Positions 8,951 to 18,622 are shown, counted from the stretch's first letter. The stretch is 64,000 nt of DNA from Alteromonadaceae bacterium (GCA_013373625.1 JABXHM010000038.1:62001-126000), one strand, 5' to 3'. A program made the numbers and translations. The notes: a model not told the origin generated them from the letters alone.

Positions 8951-9009
8951 AAGCGGAGAACACAGCAGAAAAATACTCTGCCGCGTTACACTGGCTTCCG
9001 GTAGCGGAA

Positions 9010-10206
9010 TTAGGTTATTAACGTGGTTTTACGTATGATCGCCTCATTTATCAATGTTGCGATTTGTTCATCTGAATAGCCGATGTCTCTGAGCACAACG
9101 TCGCTGTCTTCCCCTTCCAGCGGTAGATCGTGGTGGAGAGTCGTGCGCTGCCCGTCAATTTCAATCGGTAGTGAAGGCAATTTGGCCTTGCCCTGAGGCG
9201 TCGTTACTTCTAGTAGCCCGCCACAGTTTAAATGGGGGTCATTAAACAGGTCCGCAGGTTTATTAATTGGGGCGAAAGGGATACCTGCTCGCTCTAAGCG
9301 GTCCATCATAGTCTGCTTATCTAAACCGGCAAATAATTCACTGATGACCGGTATAATACGATCGCGCTGAGCCACTCGGTCGTTGTTCGCCGCCAGGCCT
9401 TCATCATTAAAAAAGTCTGTTAACTCAAATTCTGCGCAGAACTTTTTCCACAGTGTGTCACTGACGACTCCAACAAATACACGCTCATCATTCTGACAGT
9501 GAAAAATATCATAGATAGACCAAGCGCTGCGTCTTACAGACATTGGCGGAGGCTCTTCGCCAAGTACTGTTTGTTGTGCCATATGCTGGCCAACCAGAAA
9601 TGCAGTGGTTTCAAACAAGGAACTGGTAACATGGCGGCCTTTACCGGTGTGCCCGCGTTCATGAATAGCCGACAAGATGCCAATGACGCCAAACATACCA
9701 CCAGTGATGTCAACCACTGATGAGCCTGCACGCATAGGACGATCGGGTAAACCTGTCATATAGGCTAATCCGCCCATCATTTGTGTCACCTCATCAAGCG
9801 CTGTGCGCTTTTCATAAGGGCCTGCTAAAAAGCCTTTTAGTGAACAATAGACCAGCCCTGGATTTGTTTGACTTAATTTTTCGTAGCCAAAACCCAGTTT
9901 ATCCATGGCACCAGGGCGGAAGTTTTCGATGAGAATATCTGCATCTGCAATCAGCTTGTGCGCGATGTTCTGACCTTCTATTGATTTCAGATCGATACAA
10001 AGGCTCCGCTTATTGCGGTTATACATCGGAAAGTAACCCGCACCTGAGCCTTTGAGGCGGCGTGTCTTATCGCCATCCAAGGGTTCAACTTTAGTCACCG
10101 AAGCGCCAAGGTCGGCGAGAACTACCCCAGTTGTTGGCCCCATCACCATGTGGGTAAACTCAATCACTTTTAGATTTTCAAGTGGCTTGATCGTGTTCGA
10201 TAGCAT
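9010..10206 (-). CDS. CaiB/BaiF family (class III) CoA-transferase
   Basis: The protein has 398 residues and moves CoA between carboxylic acids. Family signs are LKVIEFTHMVMGPTTG and ADLGASVTKVEP in the N-terminal Rossmann part, NKRSLCIDLKS, and SSVVDITGG. Asp166 in the last matches the catalytic Asp of formyl-CoA transferase (Asp169). Start 10206 was chosen because AAAGGA stands seven bases before this ATG; an upstream start would add 15 residues without a ribosome site. It follows etfA by 66 bases in one minus-strand operon. This suggests activation of a pathway acid to its CoA ester and oxidation through the ETF. The acyl substrate is unknown. Confidence 0.9.
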   Translation of the reverse strand: MLSNTIKPLENLKVIEFTHMVMGPTTGVVLADLGASVTKVEPLDGDKTRRLKGSGAGYFPMYNRNKRSLCIDLKSIEGQNIAHKLIADADILIENFRPGAMDKLGFGYEKLSQTNPGLVYCSLKGFLAGPYEKRTALDEVTQMMGGLAYMTGLPDRPMRAGSSVVDITGGMFGVIGILSAIHERGHTGKGRHVTSSLFETTAFLVGQHMAQQTVLGEEPPPMSVRRSAWSIYDIFHCQNDERVFVGVVSDTLWKKFCAEFELTDFFNDEGLAANNDRVAQRDRIIPVISELFAGLDKQTMMDRLERAGIPFAPINKPADLFNDPHLNCGGLLEVTTPQGKAKLPSLPIEIDGQRTTLHHDLPLEGEDSDVVLRDIGYSDEQIATLINEAIIRKTTLIT

Positions 10207-10272
10207 CTCAGTGTCCTTTACGCAATATTCGTTGTGTTTTGGATAAAGCAATATCTTTAGCGGAGCCTGCCG

Positions 10273-11202
10273 TTACAGTAACTCACCGAGCTCTTGTATC
10301 GCTGTAAACAGGTCATCGACTAGACCGTAGTCTGCCACCTGAAAAATCGGCGCATCTTCATCTTTATTGATTGCGACGATAACTTTACTGTCTTGCATAC
10401 CGGCTAAGTGTTGAATGGCACCAGAAATACCGACTGCAATGTAGAGATCAGGGGCAACGATTTTGCCGGTTTGGCCAATCTGCATATCATTTGGCACATA
10501 GCCCGCGTCGACGGCTGCTCGCGAGGCACCTACTGCGGCACCGAGTTTGTCCGCCAGGTTATTGAGCAATGTAAAACTATCAGCGCTTTGCATACCACGG
10601 CCACCTGCGATAATCACATTAGCTGATAATAGATCAGGGCGATCAGAGGTAGCGATGTCTGCACTGACAAAATGGCTAAGCGTGCTACTGATGTCAGTAG
10701 CATAGTGCTGAATCGGTGCCGCCGTAGACTGTAAACCTGCGGCCTCGAAAGCCGCGCAGCGAATAGTCAGGCATAATTTGCTTTGCTCAGAGATTACTGT
10801 GGCAATCGCATTGCCGGCGTATATCGGTCGCTTAAAGGTATTAGCATCGACAATTTCAATCACATCAGAAATAGGCTGGCAATCAAACAATGCGGCAGTT
10901 CGCGGCAAGAGGTTCTTGCCAAATGTAGTCGCTGGAGCCAGTATGTAGCGATATTCTAATGCAATATCCTTAAGCAAAGACGACAGGTTCTCAGCTAATT
11001 GATACTGATAAGCCTCCTGATCAAACACCAACACGTTAGCAATGCCTGCCACTTTTGCCGCGGCGGCGGCAACCTTATCGCACTGATAACCTATTACGAC
11101 AATATCGACATCATCACTGAGCTGACTGGCGGCAGTGATGGTATTTAACGTCGAATCTTTTAGTGTGAGGTTATCGTGCTCAGCGATGACTAAAATGCTC
11201 AT
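10273..11202 (-). CDS. etfA: Electron transfer flavoprotein, alpha subunit
   Basis: The protein has 309 residues. A variable N-terminal domain precedes the conserved FAD-binding C-terminal half, with [48 protein letters not shown], and then [18 protein letters not shown]. It forms the EtfAB dimer that collects electrons from acyl-CoA and related dehydrogenases. The start ATG overlaps the etfB stop by four bases (ATGA), so the subunits are coupled. The N-terminal domain is divergent compared with housekeeping EtfA, which suggests a pathway-dedicated copy; a second copy elsewhere in the genome would support this. Confidence 0.96.
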   Translation of the reverse strand: MSILVIAEHDNLTLKDSTLNTITAASQLSDDVDIVVIGYQCDKVAAAAAKVAGIANVLVFDQEAYQYQLAENLSSLLKDIALEYRYILAPATTFGKNLLPRTAALFDCQPISDVIEIVDANTFKRPIYAGNAIATVISEQSKLCLTIRCAAFEAAGLQSTAAPIQHYATDISSTLSHFVSADIATSDRPDLLSANVIIAGGRGMQSADSFTLLNNLADKLGAAVGASRAAVDAGYVPNDMQIGQTGKIVAPDLYIAVGISGAIQHLAGMQDSKVIVAINKDEDAPIFQVADYGLVDDLFTAIQELGELL

Positions 11203-11951
11203 GTGATCACCTTTGCTTCATTTTTTAGTTTATCGACAAGCTCAGCCGCATTAGCGACTTTGATTCCGGGTTGCCGTTGAGCCGGCGATTCTACGGCGGT
11301 TGTAACCACCCTGGGTTCGCTGTCAATGCCAAATTCGTTTAAGTCAATCACGAACAACGGCTTGCGTTTTGCTTTCATAATATTGGGCAGCGATGCGTAG
11401 CGTGGTTCATTGAGACGTAAATCGGTCGTGATAATTGCAGGCAAACTCAACGACAGGGTTTGCAAACCACCATCAACTTCTCGTGTCACAACAACGCGCT
11501 TATCTGCGATAGCGACATGAGAGGCAAACGTGCCTTGGGGCATGTTTGTTAGTGCTGCGAGTATTTGGCCGGTTTGGTTGTTATCACCGTCAATGGATTG
11601 TTTTCCAAGCATCACCAGACCGGGATCTTCCCGTTCAATAACCGCCTTCAGCGCTTTGCCAATAGCAAGTGGTTCCAGATCAGCTTCGGTTTTCACCTGA
11701 ATGGCTCGGTCAGCCCCCAATGCCATCGCCGTACGGAGTTGCTCTTGAACAGCGTCTGGGCCAACTGAGACGACGACCACTTCTGTGGCGAGTTCAGCTT
11801 CTTTGAGCCGTATCGCTTCTTCTACAGCGATTTCGCAAAACGGGTTGATGGATTTTTTTGTGTTAGCAATGTCCACACTCTTACCATCTGAAGTGGGCCG
11901 TACCTTAACGTTGTAATCTACAACGCGTTTAATCGCGACGAGAATTTTCAT
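11199..11951 (-). CDS. etfB: Electron transfer flavoprotein, beta subunit
   Basis: The protein has 250 residues. It begins [18 protein letters not shown] and contains the family segments [16 protein letters not shown] and [15 protein letters not shown] (AMP/FAD contact). The recognition-loop region follows, with [18 protein letters not shown]. Start 11951 is supported by AAGGAG six bases upstream; the eight codons before it have no ribosome site. It is the first gene of the etfB-etfA-CoA-transferase operon and is divergent from the ETF-quinone oxidoreductase gene. The shared promoter region carries nested palindromes at 12027-12077. Confidence 0.96.
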   Translation of the reverse strand: MKILVAIKRVVDYNVKVRPTSDGKSVDIANTKKSINPFCEIAVEEAIRLKEAELATEVVVVSVGPDAVQEQLRTAMALGADRAIQVKTEADLEPLAIGKALKAVIEREDPGLVMLGKQSIDGDNNQTGQILAALTNMPQGTFASHVAIADKRVVVTREVDGGLQTLSLSLPAIITTDLRLNEPRYASLPNIMKAKRKPLFVIDLNEFGIDSEPRVVTTAVESPAQRQPGIKVANAAELVDKLKNEAKVIT

Positions 11952-12026
11952 GTTAACTCCTTGGCAGACTGACATTGAACTCGGCCTCTAATCAGTCGGT
12001 TTGTGTGTTAAAGAACTAATTAAAAG

Positions 12027-12077
12027 CACTATATTGAATAAATGTTATAACAATATATCATAGAGTTCAATATAGTG
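12027..12077. promoter_or_regulatory. Nested palindromes in the etfBA / ETF-QO divergent promoter
   Basis: CACTATATTGAA (12027-12038) and TTCAATATAGTG (12066-12077) are perfect 12-bp inverted repeats 27 bases apart. Between them lies TGTTATAACA (12043-12052), extended on its right to TGTTATAACAATAT. ATATTG or CAATAT half-sites occur three times. The place between divergent genes suggests joint control of both ETF operons by a dimer or tetramer. Confidence 0.65.
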
Positions 12078-12142
12078 ATTGTTTTAAATTTTACTGGCAG
12101 TAAATCGCTGTCATTTTGGATGGCGCTGAAGAGGAAGGCACA

Positions 12143-13780
12143 ATGGAACGCGAATTTATGACTTACGATGTGGTAATCGTCGGGGCAGGCCCGGCCGGAC
12201 TATCTGCCGCGTGTCGCTTAAAACAGTTGTCGCCAGACAGTAACGTGTGTGTTGTTGAGAAAGGCAGCGAAGTGGGTGCGCACATAATATCAGGTGCGGT
12301 ATTTGAAACCCGGGCGCTTGATGAGCTATTTCCCGATTGGCAAAGTCAGGCGGCGCCACTGAAGACGCGGGTACAGCGCGACGAAATATACGTGCTTAAA
12401 AATGCCACTTCTGCACATAAAATCCCAGACGTTTTTGTTCCGAAGACCATGCATAACGATGGGAATTACATTATCAGTCTGGGCTTACTATGCCGCTGGC
12501 TGGCCGAACGGGCTGAGGCCCTGGGCGTAGAGATTTATCCGGGGTTTAGTGCCGCTGAGATACTGTTCAAGGATGATGGCAGTGTCGGTGGGGTCATTAC
12601 GGGTGACATGGGAGTGAATAAGCAAGGGCAGCCTAAAGATACCTTTATGGCAGGTATGGAGCTCAGAGCGTCGCATACGTTATTTGCGGAAGGTTGTCGT
12701 GGTCATTTGGGTAAAACCCTAATCGAGCAATTTTCGTTGGATAAAAATAAGGAACCACAACATTTCGGACTGGGGATTAAAGAGATCTGGTCGGTCCCTG
12801 CTGCTCAGCATAAGCCTGGGCTGGTGATCCATACAGCAGGTTGGCCCTTAACCGAAAATGGTGCGTCAGGTGGAGGCTTTCTATATCACATTGAAGATAA
12901 TCAGGTGGTCGTTGGCCTTATTACTGATCTGTCTTATAGCAATCCGTATTTAAGCCCCTTCGAGGAGTTTCAGCGTTACAAACACCACCCTCTGATAGCG
13001 GCAAATTTAAGTGGCGGTAGCCGAGTCAGCTATGGTGCCAGGGCAATCGCTAAAGGTGGTGTCCAATCGCTGCCGAGTATGGAGTTTCCGGGTGGGGTAT
13101 TGATCGGAGATAACGCTGGCACGTTGAATTTTGCCAAAATTAAGGGGAGTCATACTGCGATGAAATCAGGCATGGTGGCAGCAGAATGTGTGGTGAAAAC
13201 CCTTGCTAGCGAGAAGCCAGACAAAGAGTATCTTAATTATCAACAGGCTTATGAGGAGAGCTGGGCTTACCAAGAGCTATGGACTCAGCGGAATTTTGGT
13301 CCGGCTCAGCATAAGTGGGGAAATATTATAGGCTCTGCTTATGCATTTATCGATATAAACCTGTTCAAGGGCAAATTGCCGTGGACGTTATCTGATCCCG
13401 CGCCGGACCATGTCGCAATGCAACTGGCTAAGGATGCCAAACCAATCGATTACCCTAAACCTGACGGTAAGTTAAGTTTTGATAGGCTGTCATCTGTTTA
13501 TTTGTCAAATACTCACCATGACGATGACCAACCTAATCATTTGCGCTTAGCCGACGCTGACATCCCTATTAAGACTAACTTGAAACACTACAACGAGCCG
13601 GCTCAGCGTTATTGTCCTGCGGGAGTATATGAAATAGTCACGCAGAGCGAACAACCCGTATTGCAGATTAACAGCCAAAACTGCGTGCATTGCAAAACCT
13701 GTGATATTAAGGATCCAAGTCAAAATATTCAATGGGTGACACCAGAAGGCTCGGGCGGCCCAAATTACCAAAATATGTAG
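12143..13780 (+). CDS. Electron transfer flavoprotein-ubiquinone oxidoreductase
   Basis: This 545-residue protein passes electrons from reduced ETF to the membrane quinone pool. The N-terminal FAD motif is VIVGAGPAGLSAA. It continues with EKGSEVGAHIISGAV, GDNAGTLNFAKIKGSHTAMKSG, and a C-terminal 4Fe-4S domain with CVHCKTCDIKDPSQNI and WVTPEGSGGPNY. Start 12143 is preferred because GAGGAAGG lies just before it. It is divergently transcribed from etfBA, so an electron route from dehydrogenase to quinone is encoded in one place. The family name is common to bacteria and mitochondria; function is secure. Confidence 0.96.
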   Translation: MEREFMTYDVVIVGAGPAGLSAACRLKQLSPDSNVCVVEKGSEVGAHIISGAVFETRALDELFPDWQSQAAPLKTRVQRDEIYVLKNATSAHKIPDVFVPKTMHNDGNYIISLGLLCRWLAERAEALGVEIYPGFSAAEILFKDDGSVGGVITGDMGVNKQGQPKDTFMAGMELRASHTLFAEGCRGHLGKTLIEQFSLDKNKEPQHFGLGIKEIWSVPAAQHKPGLVIHTAGWPLTENGASGGGFLYHIEDNQVVVGLITDLSYSNPYLSPFEEFQRYKHHPLIAANLSGGSRVSYGARAIAKGGVQSLPSMEFPGGVLIGDNAGTLNFAKIKGSHTAMKSGMVAAECVVKTLASEKPDKEYLNYQQAYEESWAYQELWTQRNFGPAQHKWGNIIGSAYAFIDINLFKGKLPWTLSDPAPDHVAMQLAKDAKPIDYPKPDGKLSFDRLSSVYLSNTHHDDDQPNHLRLADADIPIKTNLKHYNEPAQRYCPAGVYEIVTQSEQPVLQINSQNCVHCKTCDIKDPSQNIQWVTPEGSGGPNYQNM

Positions 13781-13945
13781 TGTTCTACTAAGTGCCAGCT
13801 GCGGCCTGGACACTCGCAAAAATGGGCGATTTGGCTTACCCGTATTGCCTGTAGCCACAACTTGGGACTCTATTGCGAAGGCTTGCATAAAGCGTTTTAA
13901 AATACGACCCGGAATGCAGGCTCATGCGCTACTAGCATAGTGGAT

Positions 13946-13967
13946 AAGGCCTATTTGTGTAGGCTTT
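13946..13967 (+). terminator. Probable terminator after ETF-QO
   Basis: AAGGCCTA pairs with TAGGCTTT (one G-T pair) around TTTGTG and is followed by CTTGTCT. It lies 165 bases downstream of the stop codon. Confidence 0.45.
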
Positions 13968-14014
13968 CTTGTCTGGCCAGACGTACTCATAAACATGATA
14001 GTTTTATAACGCCT

Positions 14015-14734
14015 TCAACGATTTGCCTGATGAAGGAGGGTAGCTTGATATTTACCTTGTGCATCAATGGTTATAATTGCGCCAACGTTATAATCTTGCT
14101 GTAGTTGTTTGGTGCGTTGTTGAAATTGTGTAGCGTTGATGCGGGTCGCAGAAAATAGCGAGACGCCGCGCAAAGGAAGTTCGTTGCTATCGGCGGAATA
14201 TTTACTGTTAAGGCCAAGATTGGCGGTAATTCTCGCATTGTCATTAGGCAATGTCAGGAGCATTTTATAGCTTGAATGACCAGTTTTGCGTTCTGTTACC
14301 GTCAATACTGCGGTGTCGGCAGAGATTGTTTCTAACCATGTGTGCTGATTGTGGCTATATGCATTTATGGGCTTAAAATCAACACGACGTCCAGATGCAT
14401 CGGCGAGGCCGCGGGAGATCTGAATAAGTTCTACCCCTAGGTCCGCGGGGATGGTCAGCCCCAGCGCGCTGGCGGCAAATTTACCCGCTGGGTAGAATTT
14501 ACGTTCTTCTGAAATCACGGTATCGCCGTCAATGTGAATAGAGGTAAGCGTCTGATAGTGAGGTATTTTGGGCTGGTAAGCACCATCAATGTATGTATTT
14601 TGACTGGCCCAATAGCCGGTGGACACCTGCCAGAATTGATTTTGGATTAGGACACCACATGATGCCTTAGCACCATACAAAACGCTTGAGACGAGTAAAA
14701 GACGCATATAGTGATTGAGTCGACGTTTAGACAT
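14015..14734 (-). CDS. Secreted protein of unknown function
   Basis: The protein has 239 residues if started at MSKRRL (14734); an upstream ATG at 14761 would add nine residues. A positively charged start and the hydrophobic stretch LLLVSSVLYGAKASC indicate export. The rest is rich in beta-forming residues without a motif I recognise. It follows the cytochrome c gene by about 100 bases on the same strand, behind the Tat-exported amine oxidase. It may thus be the third part of a periplasmic oxidation unit. No function can be assigned. Confidence 0.6.
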   Translation of the reverse strand: MSKRRLNHYMRLLLVSSVLYGAKASCGVLIQNQFWQVSTGYWASQNTYIDGAYQPKIPHYQTLTSIHIDGDTVISEERKFYPAGKFAASALGLTIPADLGVELIQISRGLADASGRRVDFKPINAYSHNQHTWLETISADTAVLTVTERKTGHSSYKMLLTLPNDNARITANLGLNSKYSADSNELPLRGVSLFSATRINATQFQQRTKQLQQDYNVGAIITIDAQGKYQATLLHQANR

Positions 14735-14836
14735 AGCGGTTTCTCTGTACATTATATTCAATCGTGTTATTGCATTTTAGCTCGCCATAGCCGTATCTAG
14801 CGCAGTAACAGGGTAACTACGCTATGGTAAGGCGAG

Positions 14837-15142
14837 TTACTTTAATGATGAAAAATACGCCGCAAGATTAACGATGTCTTCATCTGACAGGGATTTAGCC
14901 ATTGCGGTCATCATGGGATCCTTGCGGACATCGTTACGAAAATCTTTTAATTGTTTTTCCAGGTAAGCGGCTTTTTGCCCGGCCAGGTTTGGCCACAACG
15001 GACTGTGACTAATGCCTTTAGCGCCATGGCATGCGGCGCAGGCGGTTGCCAATGTTTTACCGTGCTCAATGTCAGCGGCATAGGTGGGCATGGCGAACCA
15101 ACCAAAAAGGGCAGTTAACATGGTAACTTTTGCAAATCTCAT
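14837..15142 (-). CDS. Small periplasmic c-type cytochrome
   Basis: The protein has 101 residues. A signal peptide (about 1-22, ending PTYA) precedes a single haem-attachment motif CAACH at residues 35-39. A possible axial Met lies in DPMMTAM near residue 77, followed by the usual final helix SDEDIVNLAAYFSSL. This is the class I mono-haem fold. It starts 54 bases after the amine oxidase stop on the same strand. The pair recalls nicotine oxidoreductase NicA2 and its acceptor CycN, where a flavin amine oxidase gives electrons to a cytochrome c instead of oxygen. Confidence 0.9.
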   Translation of the reverse strand: MRFAKVTMLTALFGWFAMPTYAADIEHGKTLATACAACHGAKGISHSPLWPNLAGQKAAYLEKQLKDFRNDVRKDPMMTAMAKSLSDEDIVNLAAYFSSLK

Positions 15143-15196
15143 ATTTACTCCAAAATTTTAATACTGCGGAACCGGTACCCTATCATTCAATCTAAG

Positions 15197-16639
15197 CTAC
15201 CGACTAAGTTTTGCGATAATCTCGTTTGCTGCACGTTCACCGGACTCCAGAGCACCTTCCATACCTGAGCTCCATCGTGCTGTATGTTCGCCAGCAAAAT
15301 GCAAGTCGCCCGCCGGTGTTGCCATGACGTGAGCGTATCGATTAATCTGACCGGGTCGCCAGGTGGCAAAACTGCCCCGTGACATGGTTTGACTGTCCCA
15401 ACTGTAGGTTGTGACGAAGCGCACAGCACCTTTTGCCTCCGGTAAGGCTTCATAAAAAGCGCTGAGGATTTGCTTTTCTGCTTCTTTAGGTGGTAATTGC
15501 GCTACGAGATCAGCACCTTTACCATTAATCCAAACGGTAAGATTGGTAATTTTACCCGTATTGCTTGGGTCGCTGGCGAATACCCGCTCGATAATCGAAT
15601 CTGACCATACATTGGGTAAAAAGCCTTTGCCTTCCCAAAATGGTTGTTCAACAGCGAAATGAGCCTGAAACACTTTACCATAGGCAAGTTGTTCAATAGC
15701 CTCTTGTTGAATGGCTGGTAGGTCAAGCTGCAGATCCACATGACGCAGCGTCGAGAAGGGGACAGCAGCTATGACATACCTGGCATTGTGCTGGCTGTTG
15801 TCGGCACATTTTACCATATAGCCCTCGCTCGCGTGGCGGATTTGGGTTACTGCACTGTTAAGTCTTATGCCGGTTTTCAGCATTTTCGCCATGCCTTCAG
15901 GGACCCGTTGATTACCACCCTTTGCTATTTTTACACCACCTGGAGTGCTCATAGACTGCGTGACAATAGCGTTATTGCGATGTAAGAACAAAAGTGAAGC
16001 CTCTTCCAGCGTCGGACCATAATTATTACTGATACCTGCAATATCAATTGCCGCCTGATTGAAACCTTTTGTTTTAAACAGCCTCGCTACTGGGTAATCC
16101 AGCTCGGCAAATTCCGGCTTCAGCCAAGCGTTGCCAGCGACTAACGGCGGCGAGCCTATAACCTGATTTAACAAGCGATCTGGCAAAGTGGTTTTGTAAG
16201 CTTGGGGAAACGGATTATAAGGTGACGTAGCCCATTCAGCTGGCAGTATCCGTTCGCCGCCGGCATGGATCAATTGACGCACGGGTTCGTTGCCCAATCT
16301 AAAGTTCACATTATGCAACGACACACCGGCTTTCTGGGCCACATATATCATGCGGCCATAATTAGGTCCGATGGTCTGCCCACCTGCCTCTGGAGCGCCT
16401 GGGACATCGTTAAGCGTATGTAAACGCCCACCAATACGATCACGTCCCTCAAGGACTTTGACTGAAAGCCCGACTTGTTCCAGTAACTGGGCGGCATATA
16501 AACCTGATAAACCCGCACCAATAACGATAACGTCTGTACTATTTGAAGCCCAACTGACTGGCGGTAAGGTAGAAGCGCCGATTAGTGCTGCACTTGACTG
16601 CAAAAATCTGCGTCTGTTAAAGAGGGAGAATTTACGCAT
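15197..16639 (-). CDS. Tat-exported flavin amine oxidase/dehydrogenase
   Basis: The protein has 480 residues. The N-terminus carries a twin-arginine signal (NRRRFLQSSAALIG), so the folded flavoprotein is exported. The FAD motif VIVIGAGLSGLYAAQLLEQ is followed by EGRDRIGGRLHT, both typical of monoamine oxidases. The C-terminal signature is LHFAGEHTARWSSGMEGALESG. It would oxidise an amine to an imine. With the cytochrome c gene directly downstream, electrons probably go to cytochrome c as in NicA2/CycN; this is inference. Substrates could be amines, amino acids or N-heterocycles. Confidence 0.9.
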   Translation of the reverse strand: MRKFSLFNRRRFLQSSAALIGASTLPPVSWASNSTDVIVIGAGLSGLYAAQLLEQVGLSVKVLEGRDRIGGRLHTLNDVPGAPEAGGQTIGPNYGRMIYVAQKAGVSLHNVNFRLGNEPVRQLIHAGGERILPAEWATSPYNPFPQAYKTTLPDRLLNQVIGSPPLVAGNAWLKPEFAELDYPVARLFKTKGFNQAAIDIAGISNNYGPTLEEASLLFLHRNNAIVTQSMSTPGGVKIAKGGNQRVPEGMAKMLKTGIRLNSAVTQIRHASEGYMVKCADNSQHNARYVIAAVPFSTLRHVDLQLDLPAIQQEAIEQLAYGKVFQAHFAVEQPFWEGKGFLPNVWSDSIIERVFASDPSNTGKITNLTVWINGKGADLVAQLPPKEAEKQILSAFYEALPEAKGAVRFVTTYSWDSQTMSRGSFATWRPGQINRYAHVMATPAGDLHFAGEHTARWSSGMEGALESGERAANEIIAKLSR

Positions 16640-16824
16640 ATTACAGGTATCTCATTGGCTGCTAGCGATATGTTAGTCATTGTCGTTGCAACTTATCTTA
16701 TGAGGATGCTGTCATGGCAGCATTGACTATTGTCAAGTTTGTTGCACTGTTGGCGTTCGCTTAATTACCCATAAAAATGCAGTGAGGGAGCGTGGTGCAA
16801 CCGCTATAAAGCCAGCAGCACCAA

Positions 16825-17532
16825 TTAGATGTCAGCCATTTCGCTTACCTTCGGGAGATCGACTATTTGTAAGACGTTCAACTGTGTAAAGGCAATCAGG
16901 CCATCAGCTTTAAGTTTCGCTAACGAGCGGCTGACGGTTTCTATCGTCAAGCCCAGATAGTCTGCCATATCCTGGCGGGTCATATAGAGTTCGATACGAT
17001 CCGGTCTGGCGCCAGGTAGACGTTCCAGTAGCTGTATAAATAAAAAACAGAGTCGCTCATGAGCTTTCTTCTGACCAAGAATGTAAAGCTGATCGAGAAT
17101 TCTGCAAAATATGCGCGAGCTTACCTCGGCAATATTAGTTTTGAGATGGGGGAGCTCGTCGGCCAATGAATATAAGCGCTTGCGGTTAAATTTATAAACC
17201 TCAGTTTTTGTCAGGCTGCGGACAGCGCAGTCATAGTGGGGGGCGTTGGTTACGCCTAAATAGTCACCTGGAAATAGAAATCCTAGAACCTGACGGCGAC
17301 CATTGTTAGATACGCGTTCGATGGCGACAGTACCAGTAATGACATTGTAAACGTTATCAGAAGGGGCATTTTGTCGAAACAAATAGTCACCAGCATTACA
17401 TTTAGTTTGGTCGGCGATACCTTCCAGTGAGTCGCGTTCAACATTGGTCATATCATGAAACAAGGCACAATCACTGTTTGTGAGGCTTTCGTGCATTGGA
17501 CGAATATGTTTTGGAATGTAAATAGTCGACAT
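16825..17532 (-). CDS. Crp/Fnr family transcription regulator (copy 1)
   Basis: The protein has 235 residues. The N-terminal cyclic-nucleotide-type sensor domain contains GDYLFRQNAPSDNVYNV and RRQVLGFLFPGDYLG. A dimer helix and a C-terminal helix-turn-helix follow (TRQDMADYLGLTIETVSRSL). The recognition residues E-x-x-S-R are those of FNR, which reads TTGAT half-sites. The Cys set that binds an FeS cluster in FNR is not complete. Start 17532 has AGAGG ten bases upstream. It is divergent from the thioesterase gene, and a paralogue lies at 20905. The signal sensed is unknown. Confidence 0.9.
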   Translation of the reverse strand: MSTIYIPKHIRPMHESLTNSDCALFHDMTNVERDSLEGIADQTKCNAGDYLFRQNAPSDNVYNVITGTVAIERVSNNGRRQVLGFLFPGDYLGVTNAPHYDCAVRSLTKTEVYKFNRKRLYSLADELPHLKTNIAEVSSRIFCRILDQLYILGQKKAHERLCFLFIQLLERLPGARPDRIELYMTRQDMADYLGLTIETVSRSLAKLKADGLIAFTQLNVLQIVDLPKVSEMADI

Positions 17533-17855
17533 AGCGTTATTACCTCTACTAAAGCATATCCAATCGGCATGCCGGGTTATCAATGTGTATACTATTATAC
17601 CAAATGACTGCAAAATATAAGCCAGGGCTAACCGCTAGTAACGATACGAGAGTAACTATAGCGTCCAGGCATGACTGTTAATATAGTGTTAAAAGTTTAA
17701 TGGTATGTCAATGCTTCATTATGGTGAGTTTGCCCATTTATGAAGCATGGGTTTATTTGGACACCTGATTTGATTTGCTTTGATAAAATTTATTGCATTC
17801 CGTTAAAAATCAAATAAGATATAATGTTATATCAATGTTTTCATTTGGAGTGATT
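17533..17855. other. Intergenic regulatory region between Crp/Fnr copy 1 and thioesterase
   Basis: This divergent, AT-rich region holds GTATA-N4-TATAC at about 17587-17600, near the Crp/Fnr start. A 9-bp inverted repeat ATGCTTCAT/ATGAAGCAT (17711-17748) has a 20-base loop. The palindrome at 17817-17832 is next to the thioesterase start. No coding sequence was seen. Confidence 0.5.
17817..17832. promoter_or_regulatory. Palindromic operator candidate before thioesterase gene
   Basis: GATATAATGTTATATC has 7-bp arms around TG and contains ATAATGTTATA, the left part of the motif seen at 5658, 12043, 26457 and 35116. It ends 23 bases before the GTG start, so a bound protein would block transcription or translation. 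Confidence 0.5.
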
Positions 17856-18275
17856 GTGCATTTTTTAAGCCGCAGACTGGTTATGCCAAATGATTTGAAC
17901 TATGCGAATGCCCTGTTTGGAGGGCGCGCATTAGAGTGGATCGACGAAGAGTCTGCCATCTATGCAGCCTGTCAGCTAGAGACCAACAGCCTTGTAACCA
18001 AACATATGAGTGCCATTGCTTTTGAAAGCCCGGCTCTGCAAGGCGATGTCGTTGAATTTGGTTTAACCACTAAAACCGTTGGTCGCACGTCTATTACGGT
18101 GAGCTGTCTGGTGCGCAACAAAGCTACTAAGACAACAATCTGCCTGGCTGATGATATTGTGTTTGTCCAGATAGATCCAAAGACACACCGGCCTGTACCC
18201 CATGGCAAAACTATGGATATGCTGGTTGAGCAAACTCGCAAAGAGCTATCAACGCTGAATCTTGGCTTGCAGTGA
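17856..18275 (+). CDS. Acyl-CoA thioesterase, hotdog fold (YciA/BACH type)
   Basis: The protein has 139 residues. It has the family opening SRRLVMPNDLNYANALFGGRALEWIDE, where the Asp in the helix-start region is catalytic in YciA-type enzymes. The core strands then include VVEFGLTTKTVGRTSITV. It hydrolyses acyl-CoA to free acid and CoA. GTG at 17856 is chosen because GGAG stands six bases before it; ATG codons farther upstream lack a ribosome site. Placed among CoA and ETF genes, it may recover CoA from blocked intermediates. Confidence 0.88.
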   Translation: MHFLSRRLVMPNDLNYANALFGGRALEWIDEESAIYAACQLETNSLVTKHMSAIAFESPALQGDVVEFGLTTKTVGRTSITVSCLVRNKATKTTICLADDIVFVQIDPKTHRPVPHGKTMDMLVEQTRKELSTLNLGLQ

Positions 18276-18622
18276 AACCAGTTCACTGCGTTGACTTTAT
18301 GATCTCTTTGGGCAAAAAAGCCGGACGACCCGCATAGGTTAACTGGGTTTAGCATCTTGCTGTGGCCTTTTTCAGCCTAGGTTCCACCCAGTGCCAGCGT
18401 TTCAAAGGCTGGGTCGTTACACCGTACTTATAGAGATTCTCTTGACTTTTGTCATAGTCAAATTTCCTTACATCAGCTTACTGTGTTGTTTGACTGCCAA
18501 TCAGGCGTCGAACCGAATTTCATTAACTCAAAAATAGTGTTGATGAGTCTTCTCTTACAGCACAACAGATTCGGTTAAATCAAGACATCAGTTGGGTGTT
18601 GACTTACTGAGGAATCCAAACC
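18276..18622. other. Intergenic region upstream of TonB receptor
   Basis: This is probably the leader and promoter region of the receptor gene. The clearest element is the inverted repeat at 18442-18461. I see no gene in it. Confidence 0.5.
18442..18461. promoter_or_regulatory. Inverted repeat TTGACT-N8-AGTCAA
   Basis: Perfect 6-bp arms lie 20 bases end to end, about 160 bases before the TonB receptor start. It resembles Crp/Fnr-family half-sites (TTGAC/GTCAA) but the spacing is wider than the usual FNR box. The left arm could also serve as a -35 element. Confidence 0.4.
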
